A program made the position numbers and the translations under genes. DNA of 22,518 bases from Silene noctiflora (lineage: Eukaryota; Streptophyta; Magnoliopsida; Caryophyllales; Caryophyllaceae): the NCBI GenBank assembly GCA_009801015.1, contig VHZZ01004025.1, positions 51,204 to 73,721 on the forward strand, given 5' to 3'. Under the pieces are notes generated by a model, which did no database searches, was not told where the DNA came from, and saw only the letters and a list, made by a program, of their open reading frames with translations. This document shows positions 1-8,821 of the stretch, piece by piece. The stretch's first letter is position 1. The number at the start of each line of letters is the position of its first letter.

Positions 1-664
1 CCCTGTGGATTCGATACCTGTCTTACCACTAGCTATTCTTGTTAGTTTTGAGATAGTTTATTTTGATTAGGTAGTACGACAAAAGCCTTATCAGTTTGCT
101 CTGGTAGCTCTCCTTAAGTTCGCTTGCCTCGCTCAGACTGCTCGCCTATAGTTTGCCTTCCTCACTTCTTTCACATGCTCCCGCCTTCATTTTCAAGCTC
201 TGGCTTTCTCATGCTTCCAAGCTCTCAACTTGGGATTCTCCTCAAGCTAGGAATGACATGTCATCTCAAAGTCTGGTTAACACAGTATAAAACCATCTAA
301 AAAAAACAATATAAGCATATTCCGAACATGATACACAAACACACATAATGCCGCATAATTTCTCACCTTTAGCTCCTCAAATATCACTTAATCGACCGTC
401 TTATCATATACAAAACCCTCCTTATTACTAACTCCAAATACAATCATCTTAATGTATAAGTTCTACCAACACCATCTAAAACAGACCATAAGTCGTCTCA
501 AACAAACTATACAACATAATTAACATCCATCACATAATTTATCACAACACTAATACGAATTTAGTAAGGGTTCATATCATTACCTTTATAACAATCAAAA
601 CCATGACTTGAATTCCATAAGCGTTCCTTTTTAAATCCGCAATCTACAATAATAATATAATTAC
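1..664. other. AT-rich spacer without a recognisable gene
   Basis: No open frame of useful length and no RNA gene could be recognised. The first ~60 bases (TGTGGATTCGATACC followed by a TACCACTAGCTA-like stretch) recall the region just inside or at the end of LTRs of some plant Gypsy elements, but no primer-binding site or second copy is in view, so this is only a resemblance. The stretch ends at ATTAC (660-664), which is the left target duplication of the next element. Confidence 0.4.
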
Positions 665-1088
665 TGGAATGAGCAGCGAAAACTTAACGAACTTTTAACG
701 ACCTTTAAGATGTCACGTGTTTGGCGTGACAAAAAAACAAAAAATAACAAAGATAAAAAGGGGATATTTGCCCGGATTAGACCTATAATCCGAACAATGA
801 TGAATTATAGTCAAGACCTATTAACTATACTTCGGATTATTGCTTGAAGACGCGTCAAATTGTAACAATGGTTGGATCAAAACTCGTTGAATCCAAGCTA
901 CAAAATTGTCCACAAAGCTGCGTTTTTTTATTATAACTTTTCTGAATTGATTCAGATACAAACTAATGTTATTTATAGCTGATAAAAAAAACATCCTACT
1001 TTATCACATTTTCCAAATAAGACTCCTAAACAAAACCAACGACAATAATTAATTCTAACTTAATCTAATATCTAACTAATTCTAATCT
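665..1088 (-). repeat. 3' LTR of the old element
   Basis: Begins TGGAATGAGCAGCG on the plus strand and runs to CTAATC near 1087. It matches 1875-2302 along its whole length, sharing GAAAACTTAAC, AAGATGTCACGTGTTTGG, ACCTATAATCCGAACAATG, TTGCTTGAAGACGC and the block ending in TAACTAATTCTAATC. It contains a CACGTG palindrome (a G-box core), also kept in the other copy. By eye the copies agree at very roughly 80-85 percent of positions. Confidence 0.75.
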
Positions 1089-1296
1089 TACTTGAATTGA
1101 GAATCAGAATCGTATCATCCCCTCTCTCATCGAAAGGAATTGGCCTCAATTCTTGAAGATACGCGATGCCACCTGGATTGAATACAACCCTGGCGAATTT
1201 AGATGCAAAATTGATTAAGAACATGAAATTATTTGTGAAAGTCATTGCTCTCTTTTTCAGCTCGTCATCTTTAATGCAGTCTTCAAGCTTATCCAT
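1072..1296 (-). pseudogene. Unrecognised coding remnant inside the old LTR element
   Basis: A 74-codon minus-strand frame begins MDKLEDCIKDDELKKRAM and continues through NFASKFARVVFNPGG and ELRPIPFDERGDD. Protein-like sequence also continues upstream (up to about 1620) in other frames, with stretches such as NDYFLNWASSGLVGN and PLIFYQATFQEKEQYQ, interrupted by stops and frame changes. This reads like the wreck of one longer protein, not random sequence. I do not recognise the family. It could be a captured host gene fragment or a diverged gag. The frame runs into the 3' LTR at its end. Confidence 0.4.
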
Positions 1297-1853
1297 CTTT
1301 TGTCATATCAACTCTTACCTTCCACCCCCACCACCCTCCTTGCACGAGATTATCTAAATTTAGCTTCAATGAATCAACGTTACCCACTAATCCCGAAGAA
1401 GCCCAATTCAAGAAATAATCATTCTCACAAGTATCTCCATGTAATTTCTCATAAAAAAACTTATTAAGCGACGCGTGATAGTTGATACTGCTCTTTCTCT
1501 TGAAAAGTGGCCTGATAAAAAATTAAAGGTATTGTATTGCACGTTTTCTCATCATTATAATGGTCGAAAATAGGAGACAATGTTGGATCAAACTAAACAT
1601 TCTCCTCGTAGGTGCTTTCAAACGAGAACACTCCCAATATGTCTTCTCTTTTTTTTTCCCTGGTGAACAGTACCACGTGAACAGTAAACTTTTTTTTTGG
1701 TGTCAAGAATCGTCACGCCTGATAACGCAAAACTGATCAACCCTCAAACTACCTTGCTCGAGTTTAACCCTTTAACTCCAATCACAATTAGAAATTCAAC
1801 TAACTTGGCTTTGGCGCGCTTGGGACCGTCTTGACTTGTAGGGAAATCAAGAG

Positions 1854-1870
1854 CCGAAACTCTGACACCA
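1854..1870 (-). other. Putative primer-binding site of the old LTR element
   Basis: On the minus strand TGGTGTCAGAGTTTCGG lies four bases (CTAG) inside the 5' LTR. The TGG start matches the CCA end of a tRNA. It differs from the common initiator-Met site TGGTATCAGAGC within the first 12 bases, so another primer tRNA or a mutated site is possible. Confidence 0.55.
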
Positions 1871-1874
1871 CTAG

Positions 1875-2302
1875 TGATACGAGTTGCGAAAACTTAACAA
1901 ACTTTCAACAATCGTTAAGATGTCACGTGTTTGGAGTAACAAATAAACCGAAAATAACGAACACAAATGGGGGATATTACTTTATATTAGACCTATAATC
2001 CGAACAATGGTGAATTATAGGCAAGACCTATTGACTATAATTCAGGTTATTGCTTGAAGACGCATCAAACAGTTACAAATGTTGGATCAAAACTCGTTGA
2101 ATCCGGGCTGTAAAATTGCACACAAAGTTGTGTTTTTTTAATTATAACTTTTCTGAATTGATTAAGATACAAACTAATGCTATTTATATAAATGATAGAA
2201 GAAACATCTTACTTTAACACATATTCTAAATAAGACTCCTAAACAAACCTAACGACAATAATTAATCCTAACTTACTCTAATAGCTAACTAATTCTAATC
2301 CA
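1875..2302 (-). repeat. 5' LTR of the old element
   Basis: The plus strand starts TGATACGAGTTGCG and ends CTAATCCA, so on the element strand it runs TGGATTAG to CGTATCA with canonical TG..CA ends. It is a direct repeat of 665-1088 and lies next to the primer-binding site. Target duplication bases follow at 2303-2306. Confidence 0.75.
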
Positions 2303-2306
2303 TTAC

Positions 2307-3520
2307 TCTCCAAAATAAATCTTGAAAATAGTTAAGGCAAAACTCAAATCGATTTAATTAATTATTAAAGCATAATCCCGAGTCCGATTCTTCCTTAAAG
2401 AATACACTTTTAGAGTTTTGAAAATGGAGAATGAGGACATTGTTGAAGGCTTCCTAAACACGAGTTTATAACTTGACACGCCTGAAACACGATTAGTAAT
2501 TGAAATCGAAAGTCAAAGCATGAACTTGACCTAAGAAGCCAGCTGGTCAGTCGATCAGTTGTTTGTTGCCTCTATGTGGCTAGGTGTTTGTCGCATAACT
2601 CCATAATTCCACGCAAACGTCACGCAAATTTCATGAACAAACATGGTCGGTTGGTCGATCGGTCGCCTACCGTCATTTGGTGCCGAGGCCAAAGGCCCTC
2701 TTCTCTTTAATTCCAGACACAGATAGAATCTAACGGTAATAGAGTCTCTTCATGACCGGCCGGCTGGTTAGCGGGTCTGTTGTATCCAACAGGCCGTGCT
2801 CACCTCACCACTCCTTAGCCTCGACATTGTTTCTAAGCTACATTACCAACACCGACATTTGTTACTCATTCCGACTCCACTATCACACACTCCTGCGTCA
2901 CTAATTCATTTTACTTTCTTAATTCCTCTTTTACTTTTATTTTAATTTGGATTAGTTACTAGACCCGAACTTAATTATGCATTTCTTAATTAATTTAATT
3001 CGTTTTAACCTACGATTAAAGCGTATGTCCCCGTCTGCTGGCCTCCAACCCATTATCCCTGTTTCCCCGTCATACCAACCAGCCACCCTCCCCCTGTCGT
3101 AGTAATCACCATCTAATCCTGGCTCTTGCTCTTGCTTTTATTTTGTTGATTTTCCCCCGTTTTGATTGAATTTGTTTAGCAATTTGTCGAACTTTCGAAA
3201 TAGGATTATCCGTTACTCCCCATAAAATGGTTTTCCTTTGGCTTATTAGAAATTAGGGATCCGAATAATGTGTCAGCAATTGTATTTTAGGGTTCGTTTA
3301 TTGCATAGATATATGCATATCAGCATATGTGATATATGTCTATGGCCTCATTGTAGATTAGCCGTATTTTTCATTTGAGAACAAATCACTCTTGTTTGTA
3401 TTGATTACTCCACTTGTTAGGGGATTTAATTGATGATCAATTTGATTTTCTTGATTGGTTGTTGATGGTATGGTGATAACATATGCGGTGATGGGTGAGA
3501 GAGGAATTGGAAGTGGAGAA
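2307..3520. other. Intergenic spacer
   Basis: No gene recognised. It contains GGTCGG/GGTCGATCGG-type short repeats near 2540-2665, a CCGGCCGGC patch near 2756, and an imperfect AT hairpin (3304-3344: CATAGATATATGCATAT against ATATATGTCTATG). All frames are short or interrupted. Confidence 0.4.
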
Positions 3521-3859
3521 TAAATGAAAAGGGTAAAATAGTCAAATGTATACTACAATGAGTAAAATGTGTACTACGAAAATCAATACCCTAAAAAAAT
3601 TATTAGTTTATTGTACTTTAAATTATAAACGCAACTAAAAAATGAATTTTATTTAAAATTTATAAACCTTTAACGAAAAAATAATTATTAAAGGGACTTG
3701 TTATTTCCAGCATGTAAAGTTACTAAATCCTACACTTTTTTACGCCCATTTTCGACTTTACCCCTTGCATTTTTATCCACAAACCCGGGGGGGAGACCTT
3801 ATAACAGCTGCCCTCCAGCCAAGCAACCAGCCACTGGCGAAGGCGAAGGGAGTAGGGGT

Positions 3860-4190
3860 TTGGGCCGCCGACAACATGGAAGAGAGAAGGGCCTGGTTAG
3901 GTTGAGTAAACAACGGCGCTGGGTAAGGAGCGTAGACGGCGATTCTGAGTAAGGACTAAGGTGGTCGGCGGAGAAAGAATATTGAGTTGACGATGAGGCT
4001 GGGTAGATGGTCGACGGCAAGGCAGGGCGGGCTGTGTCGACGGTGGGTTGGGTAAGCTGTGGTCCGCGGAGAAGAAAATTTGGGGTCAACGGTGAGGGTG
4101 GGTAGGGTGGTTTATTGACGGCGTAGTTGGGCAGGGTGGCCGACGATGTGGGGGTCTGGGTGGTCGGCGTTGGGGGATGGTAAGGAGGTG
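3860..4190. repeat. Decayed GC-rich minisatellite, period about 25 nt
   Basis: A core resembling TCGACGG recurs at 3965, 3987, 4011, 4037, 4063, 4086, 4115, 4140 and 4164 (variants TCGGCGG, TTGACGA, TCCGCGG, TCAACGG, TTGACGG, CCGACGA, TCGGCGT). Spacings are 22-29 nt, and each core is followed by a G-rich spacer such as GGGTAGGGTGG. Related units (CAACGGCG, TAGACGGCG) extend upstream to about 3860. The block is strikingly GC-rich against AT-rich flanks. Because unit spacing is not a multiple of three, it is not a coding repeat, although accidental open frames cross it on both strands. Confidence 0.6.
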
Positions 4191-4199
4191 GCTGGGGGC

Positions 4200-5190
4200 T
4201 GACAGTTGTGGGTTTGGGTTAATTTTGTTTCCTTTTTTTTAATTTTTTATTATTATTATTTTTTAAATATAAAGGGTAATTGTGGAGTAAAATGTTAAAG
4301 TGTGTACGAAGTAGTAAAATCACGTGCAAAATTTAGCAATTACATTGTTAATGTAACTTACTTTCTATTTATTGTACCAATCTAATTAATTTAAGCATTG
4401 AGTATGATTTTTTTTTTTTTTTGACAAGTGCATTGAGTATGATATGTTTAATTTTTCCAACAATATTTTTTTGACTTAAAAAATGATAGAAAAAAGGTGT
4501 TAGAATTTATTTTTTAATCCGTGACACATATTTGAATCAACCTGTATTCAACCCGGCTAGTAGTTTGACCCAACTCGTTTGACAGATCTAGGCTCACTCA
4601 ATTAACGACAATAAGAAGAAAATAATGTACAAAATTATGCGTTCATTCGTATAATCATATTAATGTCGATGTTTGTCTTATAATAGTAGCCTAATAAACG
4701 TATTAAACTTTCCAAAACGTCATTTCTTTAAAATAACCACACATTGTAGAGAATTGTTTCAATTTTATACAATAAATCAATAGTTTTTATCCCCAAATAT
4801 AGTGTTCCATTGTGAGACATGCTATATCTAAATTTAGACAAGACAAATAAAATTGAGTGGAAAGGAAACACATATACCTGGTAAAAAAAGTTTATGGTCA
4901 ATGGAAAAAAAGCAAAAACAATAATTAGCATTACATAATACATTAGCCATCACACAATTGATTTTGTTGTAGAAGTCTGCCTTCATTTTCTCTACGTCTC
5001 TCTCTATTTTCATTTTTGTTCTCTCTTTCATCTTCTTTTTCTCCCTTTTCATTTCCTTGTTTGTCAACCCTCGCTCGTCGTTCTTTGACAGGACGACGAA
5101 GTGTGGGTTAAAACCATCAGGACGACCTCACGACATTCGTTGCCTCAAAAAAAAAACAAGGAATAACAAAGTACTTTACTACCTTCTTCT
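4200..5190. other. AT-rich spacer upstream of the C2 gene
   Basis: No gene recognised. The segment 4270-4325 (GGGTAATTGTGGAGTAAAATG with GTACGAAGTAGTAAAATCA) resembles 3526-3575 (GGGTAAAATAGTC, GAGTAAAATGTGTACTACGAAAATCA). Similar AT-rich sequence therefore stands on both sides of the GC-rich minisatellite, which may mean they belong to one old inserted unit. Confidence 0.35.
4395..4443 (-). mobile_element. Minimal poly(A) retroposon scar with a 14-bp target duplication
   Basis: GCATTGAGTATGAT occurs twice (4395-4408 and 4430-4443) and flanks only 14 T followed by GACAAGT. Read on the minus strand this is ACTTGTC plus a 14-nt poly(A) tail between perfect 14-bp duplications. That is the pattern left by target-primed reverse transcription when a LINE, SINE or processed transcript is almost completely 5'-truncated. 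A chance local duplication around a T run is the alternative. Confidence 0.6.
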
Positions 5191-5287
5191 TTCTTTGTAT
5201 ATTGCGAATTTAATTTGTGATCTTACATAGAATTAATTACCTTCAATAAACAAGACATCAAAAGAGAAGAAGAATATCAAGGTCAAA
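5190..5287 (+). promoter_or_regulatory. Likely core promoter and 5' UTR of the C2 gene
   Basis: A pyrimidine patch (CTTCTTCTTTCTTT, ending near 5196) is followed by TGTATATTG (TATA-like, about 5197-5205), some 85 bases before the ATG. An A-rich leader with AAGAGAAGAAGAA runs up to AAAATGTCG at 5288. TATA-like words are frequent in this AT-rich DNA, so this is a weak call. Confidence 0.3.
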
Positions 5288-6781
5288 ATGTCGGGTTTGT
5301 CACCTTTTCAACTCTTGGAAATAAATCTCATATCAGCGCAAGACATAGCAAAGGTGTCACGAAACATGCGCACGTATGCCATTGCATGGGTGCACCCAGA
5401 TCGTAAGCTCACAACTCGGGTCGATACCAGTGGTGGGACCAACCCGACATGGAACGACAAGTTTGTTTTTCGTGTCGACGGACAATTTCTTAAATCGGAT
5501 ACATCAGCCATAATGATTGAAATATACGCTCTTCATTGGTTTAAGGATGTACACGTGGGAACGGTACGTGTTCTTGTAGGTAATCTAATTCCGCCGCAAA
5601 CACGTTCCCTTAATCAAAACCACATTGGTATGCGATTTGTTGCACTTCAAGTAAGACGTCCATCAGGCCGACCTCAAGGAATACTCAACGTTGGTGTGAC
5701 GGTCCTTGATAGTACAATGCGTAGTATGCCATTGTACACACAGCTTAGCGCCTCGGCCGTGGGTTATCAACAATTGATGGGTCAGTATGAACTGCATAAT
5801 CAAAAGCCAGGCGGAACTAGCACCAATAAAGAATCAACCATGGTGCAATTGCGTCGTACTAAAAGTGAGAAAAGCACCATTCTTGACCTTGGTGATGACA
5901 ATGATAATGATTTTAACCTTCCAAAGCCAAGTAATTCAATCATCAACGGTGCCGATATGGGCTCTATAATCGGCAAAAAGGGTAATAAATTGATTTACTA
6001 TGATAAACCATTATCCATAGTAGACGGTGGAGATCTAGCGTCTAATCTAAGCCTAGCCGTGAAATTAAAGGCACAAGAAGGAAAAGCCGTGTCAATGCTT
6101 AGCTATTCATCGTCAACAAAGCGTGGCCCTGCCAGAAAGGCTAGCAATACTCGCTCTGACATAGGCGTTCCGCCATTGTTAAGGAAAGATTACAACTCAA
6201 CAAGGGCAAATGGTAAAAACAATGACAAAAATGGTGCAAAACCAAAGCACAATTGGTTGCCACCAATCGATAACAACAACAATAATAACAAGAAGAAACA
6301 GGCGGATTACAGAGGTTACCCGATAACAAAGGACTTTGCAGCAGGGTCAGTATGGTCTGAATCCGAAGTGGGACCGTCCCCATCAGAGGTTGCTGCTGCC
6401 ATTGCTGAGGACAACAGATACAGACAGTATGACGAGGGTCGAAGCTCAATAATGCTGGATGAAAAACGGAGTAATAATGAAAGCGAAGGAGTAAGAACGA
6501 AACTGGAAAGATGGAGAACAGAGATGCCCCCATTGTATGATTATGGGTATACAACAGATAGTAGTAGTACCATATTTCCTGCAAAAAAACACAGTCGAAG
6601 ACACACTGATGGTGGAGGTAAATTCTCATGTTTTAGCAATATTTGTGGCTTGGAATGCACTATAGTTTGTGGTAAAGGAGACACTAGTAACACCAATAAA
6701 AACAAGAAGGGTAATAGTAATAATAATGCTAAATATGTCGCTCGAGCTCCATCATTGGATTCGGTTTCGACATACTTTTGA
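5288..6781 (+). CDS. C2-domain protein, SRC2-like plant family (497 aa, single exon)
   Basis: Residues about 8-115 form an N-terminal C2 domain: LLEINLISAQDIA, then YAIAWVHPDRKLTTRVD, GGTNPTWNDKFVF, and a later GTVRVLVGNLIPP strand. A conserved following block reads GMRFVALQVRRPSGRPQGIL with NVGVTVLDSTMRSMPLY. Such plant proteins bind membranes or lipids, with or without calcium, and are often linked to stress or defence signalling; that is family knowledge. The long middle part (about 165-440) is polar and low-complexity, with an Asn/Lys run near 327-336 encoded by AAC/AAT repeats. The C-terminus carries a Cys-containing block (SCFSNICGLECTIVCG, about 447-462) and ends SLDSVSTYF. There is no intron, signal peptide or membrane segment. 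The start is the first ATG in frame, just ahead of the domain. AATAAA follows at 6916-6921. Confidence 0.87.
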   Translation: MSGLSPFQLLEINLISAQDIAKVSRNMRTYAIAWVHPDRKLTTRVDTSGGTNPTWNDKFVFRVDGQFLKSDTSAIMIEIYALHWFKDVHVGTVRVLVGNLIPPQTRSLNQNHIGMRFVALQVRRPSGRPQGILNVGVTVLDSTMRSMPLYTQLSASAVGYQQLMGQYELHNQKPGGTSTNKESTMVQLRRTKSEKSTILDLGDDNDNDFNLPKPSNSIINGADMGSIIGKKGNKLIYYDKPLSIVDGGDLASNLSLAVKLKAQEGKAVSMLSYSSSTKRGPARKASNTRSDIGVPPLLRKDYNSTRANGKNNDKNGAKPKHNWLPPIDNNNNNNKKKQADYRGYPITKDFAAGSVWSESEVGPSPSEVAAAIAEDNRYRQYDEGRSSIMLDEKRSNNESEGVRTKLERWRTEMPPLYDYGYTTDSSSTIFPAKKHSRRHTDGGGKFSCFSNICGLECTIVCGKGDTSNTNKNKKGNSNNNAKYVARAPSLDSVSTYF

Positions 6782-6915
6782 TTCTTGTTACGGAGTTTAA
6801 TGGACCGTATTCGTGAATCACATTCAAGAACGGGCCGAGCCTCAGCAAGTATTGCAACTTCATTCTCACGATGATGCAAAATGATGAAACCAATATATAT
6901 TTGTTGTAAATTTTG

Positions 6916-6921
6916 AATAAA
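6916..6921 (+). terminator. Candidate polyadenylation signal of the C2 gene
   Basis: AATAAA lies 135 bases after the stop codon, in an AT-rich 3' region with TTTTGTTGTAAATTTTG-like U-rich sequence just before it. This is a typical plant arrangement but not proof of use. Confidence 0.4.
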
Positions 6922-8460
6922 TATGAACTTACAGAAACGAAGATTAGATGCATATATAATTATTAAAGGTGATAGGTGGTACTGCTGGAAGCTCGTGTTT
7001 CTCTCCTTTACCTATTGTCTCAATTTTCCGCATTTTATCGGAGACAGATACATTTTCTATTTCTTTTTTTTTATTATTATTTTTAATTTTAAAAACTCTC
7101 TGTAATATATTGTCTTCTCGTTTATACAGTTTCATAAATTGTATTTAATGAGAATGTTAGATATTTTTTTGTGTGATAAAATATTCTGGGTTATTTTGTA
7201 TTTGAGTGACGATATTATCGCATAGCTGCAGCTTAAGCTTACTGGTTCCTCTGTTTTTGAGTGACTTACAAATTCAGAATTCAGTAATGATTTTGGTGCA
7301 ATAACTACATCAAAGCACAGCAACAAGTTTATAAATTAGGCGCAATAACTCCAAAGTTACAGTAACAAATAGTAGAACAGATTTATTTTTGTGAAATGAT
7401 TTTGGATAGTGTTGAGTAAACTACAAGTACATCCAAGCAAAACTGAATTAAACACAGCTTAGCTCAAGTTAATTCGAGTAAACAAGTAAGCAGCTTAGTT
7501 ACCATGGCGCGCACAAACTAAGCGAGATACTGAAAACCACAAACAAACAGCCAAGCAGCTTAGTTACCATGACCCGGAGCTATCAACCACTCCCGGCCAT
7601 CTCTCCAACGTAATTTCATTTGCATTTTATTCTTATTCCCCGAAAGGAACATGGTCAATATGAGTATGAACAACTTTACAAAGGCTCTGCTCAGTGACAT
7701 GAGAGAATTTGGGTTTTTTCATTAATCAAATCTGATTTTTACAATGGAGGATTAGCTCTTCAAATAGAGCATTACAAAGCCACCACTTAAAATTCCTAAA
7801 ACTTTATAGAAAACGTTTAAGCCGTTTGATCTTAGGTGAATGTTTAAGGATCCATCACAATTCACACATGAGAGTATTTTGTCTCCTAGGCCATTGAATG
7901 AGGAACCATGATTCTCTGGACATGTGTGCATTTAATCGTCATTGATGACCCGCACGAACCACGCTTAATGTCGTATCAACTATCAAGGTCTGTTGTTCGC
8001 TACATTAGGGCCTTTTGTGCAGTTTGAACTGTTTTAGAGCTGCTATTACAATTATTCGAAAATCATTGACACTGCTATTAGAATTGCCAGGATTTTGCAT
8101 CAACTTCTTCAACCATTCTCCTTGGCTTGTTTTGGAGCTATTTTCCTTAATCTTGTGAACATGGCCTTGAATGAGTTTTTCGCAAAATCCGTCTTAAACC
8201 TTAAGATGGGTCAAATACATACCAAATCACATAGGCAGTTGCCTAGGAAATGCCAAAACTTGTCTCTACTAGCACCATGTCGTAGTATTTGACCTGTTTT
8301 AAGATTTAAAACGGATACTCCGTCTTAAGCAAGAGTTACTGTTTTCGGAGAGAAAAACACACCTATATACACCGAGTCAAGAGAAGCAAAAGAAAGAGGG
8401 CAAATCAAAGGATAGACAATCAGAACAAATAAAGAAATCACCGACACCAAGATAGAGTAC
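6922..8460. other. Intergenic spacer between the C2 gene and the dehydratase gene
   Basis: The two genes converge here. No third gene is supported; the short frames are AT-rich and resemble nothing. A 19-bp exact direct repeat (AAGCAGCTTAGTTACCATG) stands at 7488-7506 and 7553-7571. The segment 7680-7830 (ACAATGGAGGATTAGCTC, AATAGAGCATTACAAAGCC) has the feel of an LTR fragment but has no partner in the window. Confidence 0.4.
8187..8316. repeat. Small imperfect foldback (possible MITE relic)
   Basis: Arms 8187-8218 (ATCCGTCTTAAACCTTAAG, then ATGGGTCAAATAC) and 8285-8316 (GTATTTGACCTGTTTTAAG, then ATTTAAAACGGAT) are inverted repeats of about 32 nt with several mismatches around a 66-nt loop. 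A further CCGTCTTAAGCAAGAG follows the right arm. No clear target duplication was found. Confidence 0.4.
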
Positions 8461-8680
8461 TTTATTTAAATTTTGGTACAACACATTTATTTGGTCTTAC
8501 AACCCTTAATTTCTAGAGTAGTCAATTTCAAGGTAGTATATAGTAATAAGCCGCCATACAACAATACAAATGGTCTTCAAACTAGGATATCAAACGATTG
8601 TTCTACAAGCGTGGAGCAACAGCACTATAGGTAGAGAAGGACTGATTTACATGCCCAAATACCAATGAATGCCGCCTACC
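8461..8680 (-). other. 3' UTR region of the dehydratase gene
   Basis: Minus-strand AATAAA occurs at 8486-8491 and at 8461-8466, 190-220 bases downstream of the stop codon at 8681-8683. These are the best polyadenylation signal candidates for the IIL1-type transcript. No other feature was seen here. Confidence 0.45.
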
Positions 8681-8821
8681 TTAATGCAAGAACTCTCTTG
8701 GATCAGTAACAAAACCGGTTAAGGCCGAAGCAGCTGCTGTGTATGGAGACGCTAGATATATCTGCCCTTCTCTATGTCCCATCCTCCCAGGGAAGTTCCT
8801 ATTCGTAGTCGAGACACACAC
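8681..8821 (-). CDS. IIL1: Terminal coding exon 14 of the dehydratase gene
   Basis: It encodes residues 472-517, starting [15 protein letters not shown] and ending DPREFLH before TAA. The acceptor is CATGTAG at 8822 and the phase is 0, matching the donor GTAAGT after MNEAQ at 14567. This piece carries the conserved Thr-Asn-Arg-Asn-Phe block of the aconitase superfamily near the substrate pocket. Loss of this exon would probably inactivate the protein. It lies 5745 bp from exon 13 because of the Copia insertion. Confidence 0.92.
   Translation of the reverse strand: MCVSTTNRNFPGRMGHREGQIYLASPYTAAASALTGFVTDPREFLH

Larger units (their letters stand above)
665..2302 (-). mobile_element. Old non-autonomous LTR retrotransposon (TRIM/LARD-like)
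   Basis: Two direct copies of a ~425-bp sequence (665-1088 and 1875-2302) flank an internal segment of only ~785 bp. The outer flanks carry ATTAC at 660-664 and again at 2302-2306 (TTAC if the LTR is taken to end CA), a plausible target-site duplication. Read on the minus strand, the 1875-2302 copy is the 5' LTR. It is followed after four bases by TGGTGTCAGAGTTTCGG (1854-1870), which looks like a primer-binding site resembling the initiator-Met type TGGTATCAGAGC but not identical to it. The two LTRs differ at many sites and by small indels, so the insertion is old. No reverse transcriptase, integrase or protease is present, so any movement depended on other elements. Confidence 0.75.

Noticed and set aside
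1-60. End of a Tat/Athila-like LTR
   Set aside because: Only a short resemblance around TGTGGATTCGATACC; no primer-binding site, polypurine tract or partner LTR is present.
3304-3344. AT-rich hairpin as a microRNA precursor or cruciform
   Set aside because: The stem is short, imperfect and made of simple TA-rich sequence, which forms by chance in this DNA.
3698-4089. Open frames on both strands over the GC-rich block (84 and 96 codons)
   Set aside because: They cross the ~25-nt repeat whose period is not a multiple of three, have low-complexity composition and no recognisable domain.
6141-6629. Antisense 162-codon frame under the C2 gene
   Set aside because: It is a shadow of the plus-strand coding sequence; the plus strand has a clear C2 domain and conserved tail, and this one has none.
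7680-7830. Solo LTR or LTR fragment
   Set aside because: The wording is reminiscent of a Copia LTR, but no borders, target duplication or second copy could be found.
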